From NCBI GenBank assembly GCA_934572445.1, contig CAKTLD010000051.1, positions 1 through 12,310 of the forward strand: 12,310 nt of DNA. The letters run 5' to 3'. The position numbers and the translations under genes are program-made. The notes beneath the pieces were generated by a model, which saw only the letters and a program-made list of their open reading frames with translations, did no database searches and had not been told where the DNA came from. How positions within the stretch are numbered: position 1 is the first letter of the stretch; every line of letters begins with the position of its first letter. Below, one piece after another: positions 6,867-12,310 of the stretch. The DNA comes from an uncultured Oscillospiraceae bacterium (GTDB lineage Bacteria > Bacillota > Clostridia > Oscillospirales > Oscillospiraceae).

Positions 6867-6896
6867 TTTACTTATGTCTGTGAATGTGATTATAAT
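6867..6896 (+). promoter_or_regulatory. promoter of the F420-ligase-like gene
   Basis: A perfect TATAAT lies at 6891-6896, with TTTACT (6867-6872) 18 bases upstream as a four-of-six -35. The start site would be near 6903, leaving about 80 bases of leader. The weak -35 and the nearby dyad suggest activator dependence, which is inference. Confidence 0.6.
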
Positions 6897-6983
6897 AGAA
6901 ATGCTGCGGACACGCAAGACCCTTGTGCCCGTTTGCGCATGAGAGATGGATATTTTACGATCAACAGATGAGGAGAGACTGCC

Positions 6984-8177
6984 ATGAGAACGATCGGTAC
7001 CGTGGTGCGCGGTGTGCGCGCGCCCATCATCCGCGAGGGCGACAATATTGCCGAGGTCACTGCCGCTTCCGTGATGGAGGCGTGGAAGGAAGCGGGCATC
7101 GAACCGCGCGACCGCGACGTGGTGGCGGTGACGGAGTCCGTCGTCGCCCGTGCGCAGGGCAACTATGCGACGCTCGGCCAGATCGCCAAGGACGTGCGCG
7201 AAAAGACCGGCGGAAAGACCGTCGGCGTCGCGTTCCCGATCCTGAGCCGCAACCGCTTTTCATTGCTGCTGCGCGGCATGGCGATGGGATGCGAGAAGAT
7301 CGTGCTGCTGCTGTCCTACCCCTCCGACGAGGTGGGCAACGGGCTGGTCGACTGGGACAAGCTGGATGCGGCGGGCATTGACCCCTACCGGGATGTGCTG
7401 ACGCTTGAAAGGTTCCGCGCACTGTTCGGCGCGGTGGTGCATCCGTTCACGGGCGTGGACTACATTGACTATTATTCCGAGATCATCACGGACGCGGGCG
7501 CGCAGGTCGAGGTCGTTTTTGGCAACCGCGTGCAGACGCTGCTGGACTATACCGACACCGTGATCACCTGCGACATCCACACTCGCGCGCGCAGCAAGCG
7601 CCTGCTGAAGGCCGCGGGCGCGAGGACCGTGCTCGGTCTCGACGACCTGCTTACAAGGAGCGTGGACGGCAGCGGCTACAACGAGGACTACGGCCTGCTG
7701 GGCTCCAACAAGTCCACCGAGGATACGGTGAAGCTCTTCCCGCGCGGCTGCATGGCGGTGGCCGAGGGGCTGAGCGAGCGGCTGAGCAAGGCCAGCGGCA
7801 AGCACATCGAGGCCATGGTCTACGGCGACGGCGCGTTCAAGGACCCCGTCGGCAAGATCTGGGAGCTCGCCGACCCCGTCGTTTCCCCGGGCTATACCAA
7901 GGGCCTTGTCGGCACGCCGAACGAGCTGAAGCTCAAGTATCTGGCCGACAACGATTTCGGTGATCTTGAGGGCGAGGCGCTCAAGGCGGCCATCGAAGAG
8001 CGCATCCGCGAAAAGACGGACGAGAGCCTGGTGGGCAATATGGTGTCCGAGGGCACGACGCCCCGCCGCCTGACTGACCTGATCGGCTCGCTGTGCGATC
8101 TGACGAGCGGCAGCGGCGACAAGGGAACACCCATCGTCTATATCCAGGGATATTTCGACAACTACTCCAACGACTAA
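6984..8177 (+). CDS. coenzyme F420-0:L-glutamate ligase-like protein (CofE/FolC2 superfamily)
   Basis: This protein of 397 residues resembles the long bacterial branch of the F420_ligase family (PF01996). The N-terminal part contains REGDNI (17-22), DRDVVAVTESVVARAQGN (42-59) and FPILSRNRFSLLLRGMAMG (84-102), which I recognise from this family. It continues for about 150 residues beyond archaeal CofE. In archaea and actinobacteria CofE adds glutamates to F420-0 through GTP-dependent amide bonds. Clostridia are not known to make F420, so the substrate here is probably different; relatives have been proposed to replace folylpolyglutamate synthase in some bacteria. GAGGAG lies about eight bases before the ATG. 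The gene is divergent from a LysR regulator and ends at a bidirectional terminator. The family is fairly sure, the reaction is not. Confidence 0.78.
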   Translation: MRTIGTVVRGVRAPIIREGDNIAEVTAASVMEAWKEAGIEPRDRDVVAVTESVVARAQGNYATLGQIAKDVREKTGGKTVGVAFPILSRNRFSLLLRGMAMGCEKIVLLLSYPSDEVGNGLVDWDKLDAAGIDPYRDVLTLERFRALFGAVVHPFTGVDYIDYYSEIITDAGAQVEVVFGNRVQTLLDYTDTVITCDIHTRARSKRLLKAAGARTVLGLDDLLTRSVDGSGYNEDYGLLGSNKSTEDTVKLFPRGCMAVAEGLSERLSKASGKHIEAMVYGDGAFKDPVGKIWELADPVVSPGYTKGLVGTPNELKLKYLADNDFGDLEGEALKAAIEERIREKTDESLVGNMVSEGTTPRRLTDLIGSLCDLTSGSGDKGTPIVYIQGYFDNYSND

Positions 8178-8194
8178 GCAAAAAACGAATATAG

Positions 8195-8226
8195 AAAATC
8201 GCACCTCAAACGAGGTGCGATTTTTT
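8195..8226. terminator. bidirectional intrinsic terminator
   Basis: AAAATCGCACCTC (8195-8207), a four-base loop, and its exact complement (8212-8224) are followed by further T. The arms end in A-run and T-run, so a GC-rich stem with a U-tract forms on both transcripts. It sits between the converging F420-ligase-like gene (stop at 8175-8177) and mrp (stop at 8239). Confidence 0.93.
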
Positions 8227-8238
8227 ATATCCTCGGGG

Positions 8239-9075
8239 TTATTCGGCGCGCTTCTGCGTTTTTTCCAGCGCGTCGGCGACGGGGGCGAGCCACTCGCCCG
8301 CGAAGTCCTCGATGCGGCCCTCGTCCGTCAGCGCGGCGAGCGCGGGGTCGATGGGCATCTGCGCCAGCAGCGGAATACCGTGGCGCGCGGCAGCCGCCTC
8401 GCTCTTGCCCTGACCGAAGAGATAGATCTTCTTACCGCAGTCGGGGCAGACAGCATAGCTCATATTCTCCACAAGGCCCACGATGGGGACGTTCATCTTC
8501 TCGGCCATCTTTACGGCCTTTTCCACCACCATGGAGACGAGCTCCTGCGGGGAGGTGACGACCACGATGCCATCGAGCGGGATGGACTGAAAGACGCTCA
8601 GCGGCACATCGCCCGTGCCGGGAGGCATATCGACGAAGAGATAGTCCACATCCCAGACCACGTCCGTCCAGAACTGCTGGACGACACCGCCGATGACGGG
8701 ACCGCGCCAGAGGACGGGATCGGTCTCATCCTCAAGCAGGAGATTGATGGACATCAGCTCCACGCCCGTGCGGCTCGCGCAGGGGTAAAGCCCTGTCTGC
8801 GTGCCGACGGCCTGCTCGTGCACGCCGAAGGCCTTGGGAATGGAGGGACCGGTAATGTCGGCATCCATGATGCCGGCCTTGAATCCGCGGCGCTGCATGG
8901 TGACGGCAAGCTGGCTGGTGACCATGGACTTGCCGACGCCGCCTTTGCCCGAAACGACGCCGAACACCTTGCCGATGTGGCTTTCGGGATGCGGCGCTTT
9001 GCGCAGGGACTGCGGTGCGGCGCGCTCGGCGCAGCTCTCGCCGCAGGTGGAACAGTTGTGAGTACATTCGCTCAT
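8239..9075 (-). CDS. Mrp/NBP35-type P-loop ATPase, iron-sulfur cluster carrier
   Basis: This protein of 278 residues is a cytoplasmic member of the Mrp/ApbC/NBP35 group, which hold and pass on [4Fe-4S] clusters. The deviant Walker A GKGGVGKS is at 43-50, a Walker-B-type VDMPPGTGD at 148-156, and the bridging CPDC motif (Cys210, Cys213) that binds a cluster between two subunits. The N-terminus also has four cysteines at 4, 8, 11 and 15, resembling the extra cluster site of NBP35-type proteins, instead of the DUF59 domain of many bacterial Mrp proteins. The ATG at 9073-9075 is the only sensible start. AAAGGAG lies upstream, but with a long 12-base gap to the ATG. The gene has its own promoter just upstream. 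Confidence 0.93.
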   Translation of the reverse strand: MSECTHNCSTCGESCAERAAPQSLRKAPHPESHIGKVFGVVSGKGGVGKSMVTSQLAVTMQRRGFKAGIMDADITGPSIPKAFGVHEQAVGTQTGLYPCASRTGVELMSINLLLEDETDPVLWRGPVIGGVVQQFWTDVVWDVDYLFVDMPPGTGDVPLSVFQSIPLDGIVVVTSPQELVSMVVEKAVKMAEKMNVPIVGLVENMSYAVCPDCGKKIYLFGQGKSEAAAARHGIPLLAQMPIDPALAALTDEGRIEDFAGEWLAPVADALEKTQKRAE

Positions 9076-9107
9076 AAGATCAGCACGCTCCTTTGCTTGA
9101 TGTGCTC

Positions 9108-9136
9108 AGTTTATACCCGAAAAGGGCGGAAGTCAA
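9108..9136 (-). promoter_or_regulatory. promoter of mrp
   Basis: On the minus strand, TTGACT (9131-9136) is followed by 17 bases and TAAACT (9108-9113); an overlapping TATAAA gives a better -10 but only 15 bases of spacing. The -35 lies immediately after the end of the upstream CmpB-type gene, in the loop of a small inverted repeat. Confidence 0.6.
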
Positions 9137-9143
9137 TCCGCGC

Positions 9144-9992
9144 TTACTTTTTGCTCTTGTCGCCGTAGATCGCGTGCAGGCGCGCCGCTTCGCGCTTGGC
9201 GTCCTCCTCGCTTTCGGCGAGGCGGGCGCGGATGCCGGCAAGCAGGTCCTCCCGCGCGGCCTTGAGCTGGGGATGGGAGTGGAGCAGGCGGCGCTCAAAG
9301 ATATCGGCATTGTCGCGCAGAGCACGGGCACGGGAGAGGACCTCGAGACGGCGCTCGGCATTGCGCTCCTGGCTCTCCTCGCGCTTTTCGGCGACAAAGT
9401 CCTTGAGCTCCGATTGCAGGTCGCGCAGCTTGCCCATCTGGGCGCTGAGCTGGATGGCGCTGCGGATGGAGAGCACGGTGTCCATCAGATAGATGCCGGA
9501 GATGAACGAGGCGAGCGGGATGGTGATGGCCGCGCCGAGACCGGTGATGCGCGCCCACAGCCACGGCTGCACGATGTGGCACAGTAGCACGCACGCGAGA
9601 CCGAAGCAGGTGGAGTTCAGCAGGCACACGCGGCCGTTGATCTGGAACTTGTAGTGCGAGTAGTCCCACCAGCGCATGTGGAAGAGCTTTTCCATGATCC
9701 AGCTGGTGAAGTACTCAAGAATGGACGTGAGGATCGCGCCGAAGAAAAATGTGAGGAACGGATTCCGGAAGCCGCCGTGCAGACCGTAGAGCACCAGCAG
9801 TGCGCCGTGGCCGTAGATGGGGCAGAGGAAGCCGTTCAGGAAGCCGCGCTTTTCGCAGATGTGCCCCTTTGGAATGGAGCAGTAGAGCATCTCACCGCAC
9901 CAGCCGAGGGTGCTGTATGCAATGTAGAGCAGAAAGAGCTCGCAGAGATCCTGAAAGGAAGCGGGCAGGGGAAGGGCTTGCAGCGTGGACAT
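9144..9992 (-). CDS. CmpB-type (PF06541) multi-pass membrane protein with coiled-coil tail
   Basis: This protein of 282 residues has an N-terminal part (about 15-180) with five or so hydrophobic segments. It contains STLGWCGEMLYCSIPKGHICEKRGFLNGFLCPIYGHGA (27-64) and a conserved WWDYSHYKFQINGRVCLLNS region (108-127), which is the pattern of the putative ABC-transporter type IV family (PF06541). The C-terminal third (about 185-275) is highly charged (SELKDFVAEKREESQERNAERR and so on) and is probably a cytoplasmic coiled coil. The function of the family is unproven. I start at the ATG 9990-9992, preceded by AAAGGAG; the frame is open 18 codons further up, without support. It lies 71 bases downstream of the SbcC/YhaN-like ATPase on the same strand, and I see no convincing promoter between them, so co-transcription is likely. 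Confidence 0.82.
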   Translation of the reverse strand: MSTLQALPLPASFQDLCELFLLYIAYSTLGWCGEMLYCSIPKGHICEKRGFLNGFLCPIYGHGALLVLYGLHGGFRNPFLTFFFGAILTSILEYFTSWIMEKLFHMRWWDYSHYKFQINGRVCLLNSTCFGLACVLLCHIVQPWLWARITGLGAAITIPLASFISGIYLMDTVLSIRSAIQLSAQMGKLRDLQSELKDFVAEKREESQERNAERRLEVLSRARALRDNADIFERRLLHSHPQLKAAREDLLAGIRARLAESEEDAKREAARLHAIYGDKSKK

Positions 9993-10063
9993 GGGCAGTT
10001 CTCCTTTTCTCTGTTTCGGCGGCGCGGCGGACACCGCGCATACCATTATTAAATGTATATGGA

Positions 10064-12118
10064 CTACGGCAGCGTGCGCACAGCGACACCCTCGCGGCCG
10101 GCGAGGTATGCCGCCTCGCGATGCTGGCAGGTGAACAGCAGAATCTGGCGGGCGCGGCTCTCGCGCAGCAGCAGCTCCAGCGCGGCGGCGCAGCGTGTAT
10201 CGTCAAAGCGGACGAGCGCGTCATCGAGCACGAGAGGAAGAGGCTCGTCGGAGGGAAGCACGGTCTCGCAGATGGCGAGACGCACGGCAAGGTAGAGCTG
10301 ATCGAGCGCACCGAGGCTCAAAAGCTGCGCATCATGCGCTTCCCCGTCCCCGCTTGCGCCGGTGAGGGCGGCGAAGCTGCGGTCGAGCAGCACGCGGTCG
10401 TACCGGCCGCCGGTCAGCTCGCCGAACAGCTCGGAGGCGCGGCGGCTGAGAGCGGGAGAAAAGCGCTTTTGGAGCGCGGTGTTCGCACTTTGCAGCGCGT
10501 CTATCGCAAGGACGATGGCATCGTATTCCGTGTGGAGTCGGTCCAGCGCGGCACGCTTTTCAGCGAGTTCTGCCGCAAGTGCGGCGCCGTCGCCGAGGGC
10601 ACGGCAGCGGCCGTCGGTATAATCCACGGCGCTCTGCGCTGTGCGGCGGCGGGCGTCGAGCTCTGCGAGTGCGGCCCGGAGCTCTTCACGCCTGCGCGCG
10701 GGACGCGCGACGGGCTCTGCGGGGAGAGGGACTTCGTTCCACTGGTGCGCGGAGAGCAGCTCATAGCGCACACGCGCCTCCTGCGCCCTGCGCGTGAGCG
10801 CGTCAGCCTTGGCGTACTGCGCGAGCGCGTCGTCAAGATAGGCGGGGGCGTGGGCGATATCGGAAACGGGGAGCAGTGTGAGCAGCTCACGAGCGGCAGA
10901 GTCGTACAGTCTTTGCTGTGCGGCGGCATCGGACTGCGCGCCCTGCAGGGCGCGGTCCAGTGAATCGCGCTTTGCATCATGCGCCGCGCGGGCCCTGCGG
11001 CGGCGCGATACCTCCCGCGCGGAGAGTGTGAGCACGACAATACCGGCGGCCGCCTGTGCGATGCGCGCGGCGGTACCGGAGAGGAGCGGAACGAACAGAA
11101 GGAGCAGAAATACGGCCGCGGCCGCAAAAATGACGGGCAGCAGTGAGCGGGAGCGCGGCATGGGCGCGGCGTCAAACGCCGCAAGCGCAGCCTCCGCTTC
11201 GGCGTGCTGCCGCTGCGCTGCGTCAGCCTCGGCGCGGAGCACGGAGAGGGAGTTCAGATTGAGACGGGCCTGTGCGAGCGCTTCGCGCGAGGGAGTGCCG
11301 CTTTCGGCGAGGGTACGGTGCAGCTGCTCTGCCTCCGTTTCAGCGCTTCGCCAGTGCTGCTTTGCCTCTGCCGCGGCGCGGCGGGCATCCTGCGCGTCGC
11401 AGATATCGTGCGCGGCAAGCTGCGCGCGCAGCACAGTTTCCTCGGCGTCAAGGGTGAGGAGCGCGCTTTCGGCCTCGTCCCTGCGGGCGGTGAGCTCGCT
11501 CAGCTCGCTCTGTGCGCGCTCAAGCGCGGTGATCTCTCCCTCAAGCACGGGGATGCGGCCGGACTTGTTGTATTGGCGGGAATTGAGCTGCCTTTTGAGC
11601 GCAGCAGCGGCTTCAGTATAGGAACGGCCCTCCTCGCCGGTGGTGATGAGCGCGGCGATGCGGCGCTCGAGCTCGGCGTTCTGGTCGATCATCAAGCTGC
11701 TCTGGCGAATGAAAGCGCTGCGTTCGTAGACCTCGCACGGTACGCCGAGGAGCATCTCGCCGCAGTTCGCGGCACCCAGACCGTCTACGGCCTCGCCGCT
11801 GCCGGTGTAAACGGCGGAGAAGCGGCCCATGGGGCTGCTGGCGCGCGCGGTGCCGCGTCGGATCGTGATGTTGCCCAGGGCGCAGGAGAGTTCCAGCGTG
11901 CCCTGCATCGGCGCGAGCGACCAGGGCGCGTAGCGGTTCTTATCGGCCAGCGCACCGCGTTCGCGGGTCGGAAGGCCGTAAAGCATCGCGCGCAGAAAGG
12001 CCAGTAGCGTAGATTTGCCGGATTCATTCGGCGCTTCAATGATATTGAGCCCTTCAGACAAGGGGAGCGTGCAGTGCTCCAGCTTGCCGAAGGTCGCATT
12101 CAGACGGCAAAATTGCAT
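10064..12118 (-). CDS. SbcC/YhaN-like ATPase with central membrane hairpin
   Basis: This protein of 684 residues has the split ATPase head of SMC/SbcC/RecN-like proteins. Walker A APNESGKST is at 29-37. The C-terminal half holds the signature LSLGALDQ (600-607), Walker B LVLDDAL (629-635), a D-loop FDD (638-640) and a histidine-switch candidate His666. Between the halves lie long, charged, helical (coiled-coil) segments, interrupted at about 326-367 by two hydrophobic stretches that should form a membrane hairpin. There is no CXXC zinc hook. Bacillus YhaN has this membrane-in-coiled-coil design but is longer and is encoded beside the SbcD-like nuclease YhaO; here no nuclease gene lies next to it within the window. 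The ATG at 12116-12118 follows AAGGAGG. A strong promoter precedes it. A role in DNA repair or membrane-linked DNA handling is inference. Confidence 0.85.
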   Translation of the reverse strand: MQFCRLNATFGKLEHCTLPLSEGLNIIEAPNESGKSTLLAFLRAMLYGLPTRERGALADKNRYAPWSLAPMQGTLELSCALGNITIRRGTARASSPMGRFSAVYTGSGEAVDGLGAANCGEMLLGVPCEVYERSAFIRQSSLMIDQNAELERRIAALITTGEEGRSYTEAAAALKRQLNSRQYNKSGRIPVLEGEITALERAQSELSELTARRDEAESALLTLDAEETVLRAQLAAHDICDAQDARRAAAEAKQHWRSAETEAEQLHRTLAESGTPSREALAQARLNLNSLSVLRAEADAAQRQHAEAEAALAAFDAAPMPRSRSLLPVIFAAAAVFLLLLFVPLLSGTAARIAQAAAGIVVLTLSAREVSRRRRARAAHDAKRDSLDRALQGAQSDAAAQQRLYDSAARELLTLLPVSDIAHAPAYLDDALAQYAKADALTRRAQEARVRYELLSAHQWNEVPLPAEPVARPARRREELRAALAELDARRRTAQSAVDYTDGRCRALGDGAALAAELAEKRAALDRLHTEYDAIVLAIDALQSANTALQKRFSPALSRRASELFGELTGGRYDRVLLDRSFAALTGASGDGEAHDAQLLSLGALDQLYLAVRLAICETVLPSDEPLPLVLDDALVRFDDTRCAAALELLLRESRARQILLFTCQHREAAYLAGREGVAVRTLP

Positions 12119-12149
12119 GCACGCTGCCTCCTTTTTATATGGTGTAAGT

Positions 12150-12178
12150 ATTATAGCATCGGCGGCAGAATTTGTCTC
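12150..12178 (-). promoter_or_regulatory. promoter of the SbcC/YhaN-like gene
   Basis: On the minus strand, a perfect TATAAT (12150-12155) is preceded by TG one base upstream (extended -10). GAGACA (12173-12178) sits 17 bases upstream as a four-of-six -35. The leader would be about 25 bases and contains AAGGAGG. Confidence 0.75.
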
Positions 12179-12180
12179 CA

Positions 12181-12252
12181 CTCAATTTCAGAAAAATTTC
12201 TGGAGAAAATTGAAAAAAAGGTGTTGACAAAAAGGGGAGTAGATGCTAAGAT
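12181..12252 (+). promoter_or_regulatory. strong rightward promoter with A/T-rich upstream element, probably of an rRNA operon
   Basis: A perfect TTGACA (12224-12229), exactly 17 bases, and TAAGAT (12247-12252) form a strong sigma-A promoter. The 40 bases upstream (12181-12220) are A/T-rich with phased A-runs, like an UP element. About 30 bases downstream comes ACCTTGTAAATTAAACAACG (12280-12299), which resembles leader sequences I associate with Clostridia rRNA operons. The window ends on another TTGACA (12305-12310). No coding sequence is visible on the plus strand here, so the gene served lies beyond the edge. Confidence 0.7.
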
Positions 12253-12310
12253 AGCAACTGTTCCGCGGTTGGAGCGTGCACCTTGTAAATTAAACAACGA
12301 AACTTTGACA

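Noticed and set aside
8215..9168. A 317-codon plus-strand frame opposite mrp
   Set aside because: It starts inside a terminator hairpin, has a biased His/Asp/Gly composition, and is antisense to an intact P-loop ATPase.
10028..10045. GC-rich hairpin GCGCGG/CCGCGC between the ATPase and CmpB-type genes
   Set aside because: The stem is only six pairs and no U-run follows on either strand, so I do not call a terminator.
9800..10963. A 387-codon plus-strand frame spanning the CmpB/ATPase junction
   Set aside because: It covers parts of two real genes on the other strand and resembles no family; another GC-driven shadow.
1..12310. CRISPR arrays, insertion sequences, tRNA genes, attachment sites
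   Set aside because: I found no regularly spaced repeats, no transposase or integrase-like protein, no terminal inverted repeats, and no tRNA-like cloverleaf in the intergenic gaps.

Overview
The window is a GC-rich chromosomal segment that looks like housekeeping DNA from a Bacillota (Clostridia) genome, probably near Oscillospiraceae. The pointers are strong Shine-Dalgarno sequences (AGGAG/GGAGG), sigma-A-type promoters, an S-layer-homology (SLH) protease, a glycine riboswitch in front of an AGCS-family symporter, a PF06541 (CmpB-type) membrane protein, and a bacterial F420-ligase-like gene. The family placement is inference. There are no insertion sequences, phage genes, CRISPR arrays or tRNA genes, and every long gene looks intact.

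Layout from left to right. rsmI (16S rRNA 2'-O-methyltransferase) reads leftward and is divergent from a two-gene rightward unit: a secreted S41 protease with SLH repeats, then, after one base, a single reading frame joining a GIY-YIG nuclease domain to an NAD(P)H-hydrate dehydratase (NnrD). A terminator hairpin at 4056-4106 separates this from a leftward sodium:amino-acid symporter gene. That gene has a 5' leader of about 250 bases holding a consensus promoter, a single-aptamer glycine riboswitch with a 5' ghost helix, and an intrinsic terminator. A LysR-type regulator follows on the same strand, divergent from an F420-0:glutamate-ligase-like gene. A bidirectional terminator at 8195-8226 closes that gene and the convergent Mrp/NBP35 iron-sulfur carrier. 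Further right on the minus strand are a CmpB-type membrane protein with a coiled-coil tail and an SbcC/YhaN-like ATPase. The right edge holds a strong rightward promoter with an A/T-rich upstream element and a leader that resembles an rRNA-operon leader, so a ribosomal RNA operon probably starts just outside.

How the parts fit. Two observations merit most attention. (1) In the symporter leader, 15 bases covering the linker, the 5' P1 strand and the conserved GGAGA core of the glycine aptamer are fully complementary, counting G-U pairs, to a 15-base segment that overlaps the 5' arm of the downstream terminator. This gives a concrete model for a glycine OFF switch. (2) The GIY-YIG/NnrD frame has no stop between its domains, yet carries a perfect GGAGG and an ATG exactly at the domain junction, so it may make both a fusion and a free NnrD. 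No wholly new multi-gene system is evident; the rest is ordinary chromosomal content with some unusual domain combinations.
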